Positions 1-10,624 of a stretch of 64,000 nucleotides of DNA are shown piece after piece (the first letter of the stretch is position 1; every line of letters starts with the position of its first letter). The notes below the pieces were generated by a model. The model searched no databases, had not been told where the DNA came from, and was given only the letters and a program-made list of their open reading frames with translations. The translations under genes and the position numbers were made by a program. Origin of the DNA: Sipunculus nudus (taxonomy: Eukaryota > Annelida > Sipuncula > Golfingiida > Sipunculidae); assembly GCA_026874595.1 (NCBI GenBank), contig CM049313.1:22810008-22874007 (forward strand), in the 5' to 3' direction.

Positions 1-2479
1 AACATGTATATTTTACAGTTAATCTGTGAAATCAGTATGTGGTAGCATTACGCAAAATGCCTGAAATGTTTAGCTGCGGCGGATCCAGATATTCGAAATT
101 TGCTAATAATAGTTAATATTAATGTGCGTTTAAATTATTTAGTAAATTGTAAAAACAAGACGAACAGAGGTCACGCGCTTGCCGGAGTTCTGGCAAACAG
201 TAATATCAAGGTCAAGGAAAAACTGACCCAGAATGGAAGACAGAAAACTAGATATGTCATAAAGAAGACAAAGAGGAAGAAACATGAGCCATAGTCTGTG
301 AAGATTTGACCAGTATTGACAAAGTTATGAGGAAAATAAGGTTGGAACTTGTTTTTATGACAACTGACACACATGCAGACATACTCACAAAGTGGCTAAA
401 AGTTGAGACCGAATGACTAGACCAAGCTATGGAGGAAATAAAGAAGAAGAAAAGGAGTCAAATTTTGTATGACAAGTATTGACAAGGTTATGATGAAAAT
501 AGAATTTCGACTTTTTTTATGACCTTGACCCTTTACCTTATAAAATATACACATACAGCATCCAGAAATATTTCCAATATACTATTTGGATAAGTAACAA
601 AGTGATTCTTGCTGAATTGTGGCTTGTAGAATGCTATGTCGTGGGCAGAACCAAGATGCAGGCGTAATTGAGGACACATTTTAGACCAGTTGACTTAACT
701 AACTTATGAAAAAGATCCAGAGGAAGAAATTAGGCTATAGTTTATGTAATTGTTTATATGGCGAACAAATGATATGTTGTAATGGTCGATTGCAGCGTCA
801 TATCACGAAAAAGAAAAGTCAACTTTAAGATATTTGTGAATGACATGCGATGTACTAGTTAAAAAGGATTCTTGCAAAACTGAATGCTATATGTACGATG
901 CTAGAACCAGCAAGCAGGCAAAAATGAGACTCACAAACAGGCAGACATACTGACAAAATGACACAAAGTTGAAACCATAGGACTTAACCAGATTATGGAA
1001 ATGACTGAGAGGAAGAAAATAAGCTATAGTTATGTAATTCAGGTTTATAGTTTTGGAGATAAGGCCAAAAATAATATGTTGTAGAGTTCCGAATGCAGCG
1101 CTCCTAGCGGCGATTTACCTTAAAAGAAAGATCGTTTAAGAGATATTAGTGCAAGACGTTAGATGTGTCAGATTCTAAAGGATTCCTGGAAAAAAAAAGT
1201 GGCTTGTAGCACATTATATGTAACAAGAACCAGCAAGAAGGCGAAATCGAGGACAACTAACAGACAGACAGACACACTGACAAAGCAACACAAAGCTGAG
1301 ACAAGATGTTATGAAGAAGACGCAGAGGCAAAAATGAGCATAAGTTTGTGAAGCAAGGACCTATATTGACAAAGTTATGATGAAAATAAAATTTCAAAGT
1401 TTCTTGCTTACCTTGACCTTGGACTGTGTTGGCCAAAAACAATAGGCCTCCAGGACTTTTCACTTTAATTCAACCCTGTAGGTTTCAGTTCGTTTGCCAC
1501 AGAATTGTGGCCAGGAGAATATTGACAAACACACACACAAAGAATCTAACAAACAGACATACGAAACTGACCAACATGTTTGCCGTAATCGAAGATTTCC
1601 GGAGAGCAATAAAGAGACTAGACGACCATAGGGCGAGCGCTTGCCGGAAGTTGAAATAAAAAGACAGACAACAGAAAGTCAAGGTTTGATCATTCAGTCA
1701 TGTTATTGGGATTGGAGAGATGAATAAAATGAGCTACAGTTTTTGTGGATACGGCCATGTTTGACCAAATTATGAAGAAAAAAGCCTTTATGACCTTAAC
1801 CTTTGACCGATCTTAATAAAAACAAGTAGGTTTAATGTAATAAAAGATTTGTATCAACAGTATCAGGTTGAAGGGGACATGGGGCTCGTGTCAGAAATAG
1901 AAATATATGAATATTTCCACACTCATGGAGTTTTATCCTAAATGAGGTCAACATGATTATGGCCATGTTTCCACATGAATAAGGCCATCGTTTTCTAGTT
2001 ACAGACGCAGCAATGACAATTATAATATATCCCATGGACTACGTGGATAAGTTTTTATTTTTCAAATATCGACACAACCATCGCTAAATATCTTCTTCTT
2101 TTTTCCTGAATTGCCCTGAATGTGCTGTGAGGTCGAACAAGCGTGCGTATACAAGCCGCAGTTTAAGAGGATCGTTGGGGGTGGGGTGGGGGCTTATTAG
2201 TGTATTAAAATATTTGGAAAAATTCGACGTTGAGAGCGCTTTTTACGTCAAATAAGGTATATATAAGTCAGTAATATTCTTATCTCGTGTTTGAAATTAA
2301 TTATGCATAATATGCATAAACCTTCCTCTCATTATATATTCAATATGATAAAGAATGATTTATAATAAAATAAAAAAACAGTTTATACAGATATATATAT
2401 ATATAATTAATTATTATCGCTCCCATATGGTAGGGCAGTATTACCTTGATGTATTGCATTCATGTTATGTGAACAATGC

Positions 2480-2480
<1 letters not shown>
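1..2480. repeat. Degraded, internally repetitive AT-rich DNA, no gene
   Basis: No credible coding region is seen. Between about 160 and 1810 several diverged modules recur: a stretch reading roughly 'gacatactgacaaagtgacacaaagttgaga' in pieces near 373-455, 940-1035 and 1258-1350; 'tattgacaaagttatga' near 316, 475 and 1365; and 'ggaagaaattaggctatag'-like text near 730 and 1010. This indicates an old tandem or interspersed repeat family of unknown class. The small open frames here are short, lack domain signatures and run through these repeats. Confidence 0.55.

Positions 2481-2483
<3 letters not shown>

Positions 2484-2531
<48 letters not shown>
2484..2531. repeat. (AT)n microsatellite
   Basis: A 48-bp pure AT dinucleotide run. 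It corresponds to the TA run at 54000-54034 in the inverted copy of this block. Confidence 0.95.
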
Positions 2532-2534
<3 letters not shown>

Positions 2535-2536
<2 letters not shown>

Positions 2537-3268
2537 CTTTTTTTTACTATAATTCTAACACAATGAAAATGTGTTTTCGCAATACGCTACCACATATTGT
2601 TTTATATTGCAATACGAAATTTGTTGGCGATACCCAGCCCTAATATATACATACATGTACAGATATCTACTTCTAGATATATATATATATATATACTTCT
2701 ATATATATACGGGTTCGGTGTGTGCTTGTTCTCGCTGAAATCACATTTAGGAAAAAGTATGCTATGACTTTTGGAATGCCTGTAAGAAGCAGGATTTCAA
2801 CCAAAAATAATGATTACTCCAGCCAATCACAGAAATCTCATATGGTAATAAATAATATTTTAAGAATCGAAATTTAAAACAGTTACAAAATATGAATGTT
2901 GTTCTATAATAAGTTTTTATTTTTTTTTTGTGATGTGTAACGTATTTTAGAGTCAAAATATATATATTTATATATCGACATCTGGTTACGGTAACTGATA
3001 CATGTATTAATGCCCCGTGCATCGACAATGAAAATCCACATTTTGTCGTATCAGACTTTATGCGCAAAAAAAAAAACATTATTCATATCGATAGATATTC
3101 AGCTTATACCAGTATTCATATGGAAAACAAGCGTGAATGCTGAAACATCAAACACTAACATAGCAGTCAGTTAATTACACTCCTCACGCAGAAATGATGT
3201 CACTGTGAAAGGAAAGAATGACAACTGATGGCATCTACGCATGCTCATAAAAACGATGTATTGTCAAA

Positions 3269-3331
<63 letters not shown>

Positions 3332-3394
3332 CAAAAGGAAGGAAGTATATGATCAAATGAGACCCATGTTATCTGACTATTGTATATATATATA
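2535..3394. repeat. Left half of duplicated host block (inverted copy at 53.5-54.0 kb)
   Basis: Sequence at 2545-2640 and 3085-3394 is recognisably similar to the reverse complement of 53590-54000; for example, the text 'tattcagcttataccagt' at about 3098 recurs inverted near 53870-53890. About 445 bp (2640-3085) is present only here. The block ends at the retrotransposon insertion point and resumes at 15301. No protein gene is seen. Confidence 0.75.
3271..3328. repeat. (AT)n microsatellite
   Basis: A 58-bp AT dinucleotide run inside the duplicated host block. It matches the AT run at 53645-53696 in the inverted copy. Confidence 0.95.
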
Positions 3395-3854
3395 TGTAGC
3401 GAATGTTAAGTCCGGAGAACAGCCGGCTTGTCTCCCCTGCGTAATATTTCTTCTCTTTTCCTTCACTATGGCATTGTTAGCATTGTCGTCACTGGTGACA
3501 CTGTCACCGGAAACCGTTTTTATCTGTCTCTCTGGTTGACTCCCCTGAATAGAAATAATTTTTTCAGATTTATATAAAAACATTTTCAGATTTATCATTT
3601 TTATATAAAGTTCTATATCATTAAAGTTTAGATGTATATTTAATAGAGGCCAGAATAAAGGCGATATCAATACAATTATTATGTGTATAGATCCCCACCA
3701 TCTCGGGATTTGCCGAAGATGTCCGTACTGAACGGCTATGTGGCATGAAACCTTCCCTGACCGGTTTTTGAGAAACCTAAAGCAACAATAGGACAGGTCG
3801 CATGGCATGGGTACTTGGGCGTGACGTGCCCCTACTGACGATCCCGTTAGGGAC

Positions 3855-3925
3855 ATCACGTCAGTCAAGCCTCATGTCATGCTTTCGACAACACGTCGAT
3901 TCTGATCTTGTCCACTTTGTTGCAG
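3855..3925 (+). repeat. 71-bp LTR-internal direct repeat, copy 1
   Basis: Matches 5869-5939 with about two mismatches. This copy is followed directly by GTAGGT (3926-3931), which resembles a 5' splice site, whereas copy 2 ends in TTGTTGCAG like a 3' splice site. Confidence 0.85.
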
Positions 3926-4203
3926 GTAGGTAAAATTATTTTCAAGATGTTGTAGATAGATGCCAAAGTATAAATTGAATGTCAATATAATATTCCCTAA
4001 TTAATATTAATATATTTTCTATCTGGGTGCTTTAATTATATATCCTTGTAATATTATCGTTGTTACTATGGGACCTCTGAACCTTCGACCTCGAGTTCTT
4101 TGGTTGCACTAGAAACCCCGTGAAATATTCCTGTAAATCTTTAAAGGGACCCACACCACAAGTCAATATGCCAAATTAATGCTGACCTCTAAAAGAGCAT
4201 TTC

Positions 4204-4267
4204 CACGTGTCCAAATAATTTCCACGTGTCTAGATAATCTCCACGTGTTCCGATAGAATTCCACGTG
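4204..4267. promoter_or_regulatory. Four-copy E-box (CACGTG) array in 5' LTR
   Basis: CACGTG occurs at 4204-4209, 4223-4228, 4242-4247 and 4262-4267, with 19, 19 and 20 bp spacing. Each sits in a TCCACGTGT context with an AT-rich spacer. CACGTG is the palindromic core bound by bHLH and bHLH-ZIP factors. Spacing close to two helical turns would place sites on one DNA face. A role as an LTR enhancer is inference. Confidence 0.6.
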
Positions 4268-5868
4268 TGACTGAAAGAATGGCCAATAAACGAATTATAT
4301 CTGTACCGGTACATCTAACCTCCGTTATTTCCGTCTATCCATCATTTATTCCCCCCCCCCCCCCCACTCCTACGGCATCAGCAATATTTAAAAATAAACT
4401 TGAAAATGCATAGAATTGAGTGAACAGGATATAAAAGATAGAACTAAATGTAACACTCGTATTGAATAATTCTATAAAATCATATTTTCTTTTATAAAAT
4501 ATAATGAGAAAATGGGTCTACGGCATAAATATGAGTAAAGAGAAAATGGTTCTACAGTAACGGCCTTCTCTCAAACAAACGCAGACGTTATGACTAAACC
4601 GTGCTGCCGTCTATCGGTGGATGCTCGCACTAATTCGAGCTAACCCATAACATCCCCCCCCCCCTTTCTCTCTCTTTTATTTTTGACAAATTGAATTACC
4701 ACGAAATGTTAGCGAAATGAATCAGAAATTTCTACAAACGTTCATAAACCTCACATAAACGTATTTTAAACTTAAACCACTTAGCATTGTGGCAGAACTC
4801 ACTGTGGGAATATGCCAAGTTACTTTCAACCTTAAAAATCTGATCCTTTAAATAAAAGTACGATCCTATGCATTAAAATACCAGAACCACTGACCAATGA
4901 CTGACTCCCAGTAACTTTCCACTTAATTATTGATTTGGAACCTCACCTTTGATAGCCCTGCTGCAAAATTCACGTTAAATTCATACACAACTTTCACCAA
5001 GCGTTCTGCGCCTGGCGATGTTGATGATTCGTCACCGGGAACCACCTGTTTGTGCGCGGCGGCCTCGTTGTTCTGGTTCGCTGTTACCTTTATAAACCAT
5101 TCCCCTTTTATAACACACATTGGTCCTTCTATTTATCATGTTACGAAGTAATGTTAATATCGGTGATCAACCAAAGATATCCCATACCTACAAGTAAATA
5201 AATATTTACCGAGGTAGATTTCTTGAATTTCCTAGGGGAGATAAACAACCATTATCCGTCCCTCCAAATATAGTGGGATACCCCCTTCGCTCTTCTATCA
5301 TAGACTCCCAGAAAATAACCATCCCGAATGTTTTCACTTAGAAATTTACTACAATCATTGGTCATATTTATATTTTATCTTGTAATAGCATAATTACTTT
5401 GAATGATAACAATATAAAACATTATGTACTTAAGAATGATACTTAACCTAGATGTTTCACATTTGTATACTTAATGTATGTTATTATAGATAGAAGATAT
5501 AAACGAAGTGAAATCTTAGTGGTATTGTTTGTGTATAGTTGTACACAAACATAATTTGTGTATGAATAGTAAGATGTAAACAAATATAAATTAGACGAGA
5601 GTATGAGATAAAGATTGATAGATATGTACAAACAAGATGTAAGATAGTGTGAGATTAGGAGTTGTTTAAAAGATATGTATAATAACATGGTTATAATAAC
5701 ATGAAGATTTCGGGTAAACATACATTAACATATCTTGTGTACTTGTTGCAGATGCATAAATTGCATTTGAGTATATTTATATACATTATAATAAACAGTC
5801 CAGTATTTTTAAACAATATATTGAGTACCTTTATGAGAATAAGCAGTCCAATATTTGTAAACAATATG

Positions 5869-5939
5869 ATCACGTGAGTCCAGCCTCATGTCATGCTTTC
5901 GACAACACGTCGATTCTGATCTTGTCCACTTTGTTGCAG
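5869..5939 (+). repeat. 71-bp LTR-internal direct repeat, copy 2
   Basis: Second copy of the repeat at 3855-3925, offset 2014 bp. It is followed by AATAAACAG, which contains an AATAAA hexamer near the end of the LTR. Confidence 0.85.
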
Positions 5940-6038
5940 AATAAACAGTTGTCAAGTGTCAGCTGCGTGTCGTTTACCATTTGTGTGTGTGCGAGTGGGC
6001 CACGAACAAGACTCCGCCTTACCGCCCGCCCGCGACAC

Positions 6039-6060
6039 TGGCGCAGCCTGCAGGATTCGA
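6039..6060 (+). other. Primer-binding site
   Basis: One base after the LTR, the sequence begins TGGCGCAGCCTG and continues so that its reverse complement reads like a tRNA 3' end: T-loop-like CGAAT, T-stem CCTGC, an acceptor strand, then CGCCA. The pattern resembles tRNA-Ser 3' ends, but the exact tRNA is inference. Confidence 0.75.
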
Positions 6061-6953
6061 TATCGCAGCTGGACACTGATACTCCAGGTAGACTTCCGGT
6101 TGGACGCACTCTCATGGATGGGCCTCCAGTCCTTGGGCCCCGGGCACCCATGTGGAGACGGCCTGCATAATTTGTCTTGGCCTGCGTGAACTGCCGTTTC
6201 GTTTGCGGTTAGTGTGTCCCACTGAACATGATAGTTTATCGACGTCACCCCTGTTTAAGTGACAGTTGTTTGCGTGGATGTTCCGTCGCAGCAGAAGCCA
6301 GTACAAGGACATTCACTGCATAATAAAAACTTCTCCGGAGTTATTTATTTCTACGTGCACTGTTGAAGTAAATCGCGCCTCAGAATTTCTTAGTCAAAGA
6401 AAATTTGATGGACTTTACTTTCCGGTCAGTCACTCTTGCGGTACTCTCATCTGGGTAACAGTGCCGTGCTCTGAACGTTAATGTGAATCCAGCGTGATCC
6501 TCTACTTCGGTGACCTACCTGTGACATTTGATACAGATACATTTATTATTAGCACATGGGTCACCACTAGTTATTTGTTATTATGCAACGTTGATTACCC
6601 ATTGTTGCATATCAAGTTTACTTATGATATTTAATATCTAATTGTTTTAATATCTGATAGTTTTGTTATGTAAACATTAATGTTCACTAATCCAGTTGCT
6701 TTTTAGATTCACGTACTCCTGTACAGAGGTAAGCTGACCTTGTATATTTTATACTAGGTTCGGTACTGGTATTTTATTTAGTGATCACCTAGTAGGCTAG
6801 AAAATGGGATACTTCACTTGAAGATAAGCTTAGCTTCACCTAGATAAATTATTAGATTTTAAGCGGTAGTGTTATTAGATTTTAAGCGGTAGTGTAACTT
6901 AGACTGTAGTGTAACTGACTGCACTGTAGTTGTTTATCTAACTAAACAGAACT
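6061..6953 (+). other. Retrotransposon untranslated leader
   Basis: About 890 bp between the PBS and the gag start. Open frames here are short and overlapping, with no recognisable domain. A local duplication occurs near 6850-6895, where 'attttaagcggtagtgt' appears twice. Confidence 0.7.
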
Positions 6954-8312
6954 ATGAAGTACCAAAACACCCTTGTGGTAGATAACTTACCAGTTGATGT
7001 GCAGCAAGCAGAACTAGGGGATCACTTTGGTGCTGCGGGTGACGTGGAGCATGTGTTGCTGGTTCCTTCAGACTCTAGTCCGGACCAGGCTTTCATTGTC
7101 TTTGCCTCCTCATCCGCAGTTACCAAGGTTCTCAGTTCTCCCAGTTTTGCTGAATGGCAGACTCCATCGGGAGCTGTGTCACTAAAAGTAAAAGCTGCCA
7201 CAACCGATCATGAGGACTGTATACGAGAATTGATCACTGAGGGGAAATCATCCTTAACAGATCCGCTAGATATTTTTCTAGATAGACTGTCCTCTGACAA
7301 TCTTAACAGATTAAAGCATAAAATAGAGGATAGGATGGCTAATCAGAGGATCCCTTCTTCCCCAGAGGGCGCTGCCATGGGTCCTAACCTAGTGTATACA
7401 ATGTCCCAGAAACCACGTTTACCCACATTTTCCGGTGACCCCCAAACAAAAGACACCCCTTTTCGCCAGTGGCGTTACCAAGTTGACTGTCTCTTAGATA
7501 ACAGATGTTACCGCCACCAAGATATAGAGGAGGCAATTAGACTGTCCCTTAGAGGTTCAGCCGCGGAGATTCTTCTTTACCTGGACCCATCTGCCCCTCT
7601 TACTGATTTGATCCACCACTTAGACCTCACGTTTGGAGAGGTGGTAGACATTAATATGATAAGGGAGCAGTATTATGGGGGCCAACAAGAAACTGGGGAG
7701 ACCATCGTTAAATGGGGCTGTCGTATTCAAAAGCTTCTACACAGTTTAAAGCAACGGGGTGCAATCTCAGACCACGAGGCTCGTAGCAGTCTATGTTCCA
7801 GATTCTGGTATGGATTAAATGACCTCTATCAACCCGTGAAAGGTGCCCTACGTCCCACTTTAAAATCGGGTACGTCCTTTGAAGTTCTTTTTAGTGCAGC
7901 CCGGGAGCTCGAGGTTGAATATATGCCCATGATGACTCCATCAAAACCTTCCCCTGGGGGTGGTGACATTAGGAGGCCCAATTTAAAACCCTCTCAAACT
8001 TCCCAACAACAGTCACTTAGTGATCTTTCCCAAATGGTCAATACAGTGTTACAAAAACTAGAAGGTATTGAATCTCGCCTTACGAGAGTCGAAACAACCC
8101 AAAGCTATAGACATAGTAGACCAACCACTCCTGCCTATCGAAAGAGTAACATTACAGTTTCAGAACAAAATTCGAACCCACCTGAACCAGCCACGTTTTG
8201 CACCAGGTGTAAACGTAATAACCATTCTGTTCAAGACTGTAGAGCACTTCGTGACGTAACTGGTAAGCCTTTAAACTCCGGTCCACCTGCGCCAGGCAGT
8301 GGGAGGACGTAG
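6954..8312 (+). CDS. gag: Gag polyprotein of the gypsy element (452 aa)
   Basis: Structural protein that would form the element's particle and bind its RNA. The start is the first ATG of a long uninterrupted frame. Residues about 5-75 look like an RRM-type fold, with an RNP2-like LVVDNLP and an RNP1-like AFIVFAS. Residues about 150-325 resemble the capsid of retrotransposon and PNMA-family Gags (LPTFSG... WRYQVDCLL... LRGSAAEILLYL...). A zinc knuckle of the form C-x2-C-x4-H-x4-C is present near residues 420-433 (CTRCKRNNHSVQDC). RRM-like N-termini are known in PNMA proteins and related Gags. The frame is open throughout, unlike pol. It overlaps the pol frame by 46 nt at its 3' end, where a -1 frameshift signal is visible. 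Confidence 0.9.
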   Translation: MKYQNTLVVDNLPVDVQQAELGDHFGAAGDVEHVLLVPSDSSPDQAFIVFASSSAVTKVLSSPSFAEWQTPSGAVSLKVKAATTDHEDCIRELITEGKSSLTDPLDIFLDRLSSDNLNRLKHKIEDRMANQRIPSSPEGAAMGPNLVYTMSQKPRLPTFSGDPQTKDTPFRQWRYQVDCLLDNRCYRHQDIEEAIRLSLRGSAAEILLYLDPSAPLTDLIHHLDLTFGEVVDINMIREQYYGGQQETGETIVKWGCRIQKLLHSLKQRGAISDHEARSSLCSRFWYGLNDLYQPVKGALRPTLKSGTSFEVLFSAARELEVEYMPMMTPSKPSPGGGDIRRPNLKPSQTSQQQSLSDLSQMVNTVLQKLEGIESRLTRVETTQSYRHSRPTTPAYRKSNITVSEQNSNPPEPATFCTRCKRNNHSVQDCRALRDVTGKPLNSGPPAPGSGRT

Positions 8313-9211
8313 GTCGGACACACAGGCCCACTAAACCCAAGGTTATACCTGTTGCTTTGACCGGGGATGTAGATTGTGTCTCGCTCATATCACAGGGGGT
8401 TCCATGTACCGGTTTACTAGACACTGGCTCTTCTGTTACCACAGTGGCTGAACATTTCTACAATCAGTATCTGTCTTCTTTACCAATCCAACAAATATCT
8501 GATGTCCTTAACATAGAGGTCGCAGGGGGAAATAATCTCGAATACCTTGGCATTGTTGAAATAAATTTAAATTTTCCAGGTGTATTGGATAAAATTTTTC
8601 CAACTCCCGTATTACTGGTAAAAGATACAACCTTTAATGCGTTGCACCCTTTTGTAATTGGACAGAATGTCCTAAAGCAGTGTGCTCGGATACTTCGCGG
8701 TGATGGGGGCCCTAGATTCCTCCAGAAGAGTAAAATTCCCGATGCCTGGCGGTCAGCCTTAAAATGCTGTACTTTTGCGACTGCTAAATCTTCCTCAATA
8801 GGCCTCGTCACCTCCTTTAAGCAAATAACTATTCCACCAAATCAGTCTCTTACTGTACCAGGTAAAACCCGTGCTTGTACATACGGAAAGACGTTGATTG
8901 TAACAGAACCTTACGGTCCTCTTCCGGCGGGATTAGCAGTGGACCCTCTATTGATGGAGGTAAACTTGCAAAATCGTTCAGAGAAACGATTCGATACAAG
9001 AATGTCTAATCTTACAAATGACATTGTTACTATTCCAGCGAAAACAACCATCTGTTCGTTACAATTGGCCTCTGTTGTTCCTTCAGGCAAATCCAGCCTC
9101 GAGGCCAACGATAACGTACTTGGCCAATTTACCATTGATCCCTCCCTTTTCCTTACGGAAAGACAGCAAGTCCTGGACCTGCTGTGGGAGTGGCGAGACA
9201 TTTTTTGCTAA
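8267..9211 (+). CDS. pol: Pol N-terminus: aspartic protease (frame broken downstream)
   Basis: The frame is open from 8267 (entered by frameshift) to a stop at 9209-9211. It carries the retropepsin active-site motif LLDTGSSVT about 50 codons in, followed by a region with VIGQNVL typical of the protease-RT linker. The reading continues into RT only after a frame change at a run of six T residues at 9201-9206. The protease would process Gag and Gag-Pol. The first ATG in the frame is at 8357, but initiation there is less likely than frameshifting from gag. Confidence 0.8.
   Translation, partial: AFKLRSTCARQWEDVGRTHRPTKPKVIPVALTGDVDCVSLISQGVPCTGLLDTGSSVTTVAEHFYNQYLSSLPIQQISDVLNIEVAGGNNLEYLGIVEINLNFPGVLDKIFPTPVLLVKDTTFNALHPFVIGQNVLKQCARILRGDGGPRFLQKSKIPDAWRSALKCCTFATAKSSSIGLVTSFKQITIPPNQSLTVPGKTRACTYGKTLIVTEPYGPLPAGLAVDPLLMEVNLQNRSEKRFDTRMSNLTNDIVTIPAKTTICSLQLASVVPSGKSSLEANDNVLGQFTIDPSLFLTERQQVLDLLWEWRDIFC
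8270..8302 (+). promoter_or_regulatory. Programmed -1 ribosomal frameshift signal (gag to pol)
   Basis: The heptamer TTTAAAC lies at 8270-8276 in exactly the X XXY YYZ phase of the gag frame. The pol frame is open from 8267, so a -1 slip enters it directly. After a 6-nt spacer, 8283-8302 can fold into a stem of seven pairs with one bulged C and a 5-nt loop (CCACCTGC / GCAGTGG arms). Heptamer, spacer and stem match established -1 frameshift signals. Function is not shown. Confidence 0.75.
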
Positions 9212-9990
9212 GCATGATTTGGATCTTGGGCGCACAGATAAAGTTAAACACAAAATTGTTCTGTCAGACTCTGCCCCTTTTCGCGAGGCATATCGACGTA
9301 TCCCTCCACACCTTTATCAGAAGGTGCGCGATCACATAAGGGAAATGCTCGAATTGGGGGTGATTAGAGATAGTTGCAGCCCATATTCGTCAGCTATTGT
9401 TCTAGTCAGAAAGCCAGATGATAAGCTACGCTTCGGCATAGACTATCGCAAGCTTAATGCTAAAACTGTCCTTGATGCTTACTCATTACCACGTATAGAT
9501 GACACCTTAGATTCGCTAGTTGGGAGTAAATACTTCTCTTCTCTCGATTTGAAAGCGGGGTACTGGCAGGTTGAAGTAGAGGAGGAGGATAAACCTAAAA
9601 CCGCATTCACTGCAGGTCCTCTCGGGTTTTTCGAATGGAATACGATGCCGTTCGGTTTAATTAACGCCCCCGCCACGTTCCAAAGCCTAATGCTAAAGAC
9701 AATGGGTGATCTCAATTTGTCTCAGTGTCTCCTCTATCTTGACGATATTATAGTGTTCAGTTCCACCTTTCAAGAACACTTAGATCGACTTACGGCAGTC
9801 TTTAAACGTCTGAAAGAGGCTGGATTGAAATTGAAACCCAGTTAATGTCATTTGTTAAAAAAACAAGTAAATTACCTTGGCCATGTTGTTTCGGCTAAAG
9901 GAATTCAAACTGACCCCACTTAAATTGAAGCCTTGAAGAACTGGCCCATTCCATCCTCCGTAACTGAAGTCCGACGTTTCCTTGGCTTGC
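9207..9990 (+). pseudogene. pol: Pol reverse transcriptase domain, broken
   Basis: RT of the Ty3/gypsy type: FRQAY-like substrate region (FREAYRRIPP), VRKPDDKLRFGIDYRKLN, SSLDLKAGYWQV, MPFGLINAPATFQ and the catalytic YLDDIIVF. It is in another frame than the protease; the change maps to the T run at 9201-9206. In-frame stops lie at 9843-9845 and 9921-9923, and another frame change falls near 9988. All catalytic aspartates are present in the preserved stretch, so the damage looks recent. Confidence 0.9.
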
Positions 9991-10624
9991 CAGATTTTAC
10001 CGAAAGTTCGTGCGTAATTTTGCTCAAATAGCAAGGCCCCTTCATGACCTCCTTAAAGGCGAAGGCTCTAGTAGAAGTTCTGCATCTAAGAAGCGTAAAT
10101 CCAAAGCACCACCTTTTGTATGGGGTCCAGACCAAAAGTCCTCCTTTGAGAAACTGATAGAGCTCCTGTGTAAAGCCCCCGTTTTGGCGTATGCAGACTT
10201 TTCTAAGCCTTTTATTTTGCATACAGACGCTTCTAGATCGGGCTTAGGGGCGGTTCTATACCAGGAACACGATTCGAAACTGAAACCCATTGCTTATGCC
10301 AGCCGCAGTCTAAACAGGTCTGAGCAGAATTATGCTGCTCACAAACTAGAATTCCTGGCCTTAAAATGGGCGGTTGTTGACAAATTCAAAGATTACTTGT
10401 ATGGGGGCAATTTTACTGTCAAGACTGACAATAATCCCCTTTGCTATGTGTTAACCACCGCAAAACTGGATGCCACAGGGCATAGGTGGGTGGCTGCATT
10501 AGCTAACTTTAACTTTAAAATAGAATATCGGTCCGGAAAAAGGAACGTCGATGCAGACTTCCTATCCAGGACTTGTAATCTTCCTAGTACGGATGATTCT
10601 CTCTATCCTGATATTCTGTCTTAA
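9991..10624 (+). pseudogene. pol: Pol RNase H domain segment
   Basis: After the frame change near 9988 the reading resumes with the RT thumb/connection (KFVRNFAQIARPLHDLL) and RNase H (FILHTDASRSGLGAVL, with the metal-binding DAS and later E and D residues; TDNNPLCY; RWVAALANFNF; GKRNVDADFLSR). A TAA at 10622-10624 interrupts the frame shortly after RNase H. This domain would degrade RNA in RNA-DNA hybrids. Confidence 0.9.

Larger units (their letters stand above)
3395..6037 (+). repeat. 5' LTR (2643 bp)
   Basis: Near-identical to 12649-15300. It is unusually long for a Ty3/gypsy LTR. It contains a four-fold CACGTG array (4204-4267), poly(C) runs (about 4351 and 4656), and two 71-bp direct repeats (3855-3925 and 5869-5939) that bracket about 2 kb of its length. 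Small indels distinguish it from the 3' LTR, for instance near 3490 versus 12745. Confidence 0.93.

Noticed and set aside
100-1682. Small frames in the left-end repeats
   Set aside because: Short, basic or low-complexity, overlapping on both strands and lying inside diverged repeats.
3228-3539. Proteins made of repeated Tyr-Ile (also 2355-2552, 19307-19528, 20231-20464, 53617-53817, 54628-54810)
   Set aside because: They are translations of AT microsatellites.
3377-3868. 163-codon antisense frame in the 5' LTR, with a shorter version in the 3' LTR (12772-13122)
   Set aside because: No domain or composition of a real protein; the frame is disrupted differently in the two LTRs, so it is probably chance.
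5874-6312. Several overlapping frames on both strands at the LTR/leader junction
   Set aside because: They cross the LTR end and PBS, overlap each other and have no domain; this is untranslated leader.
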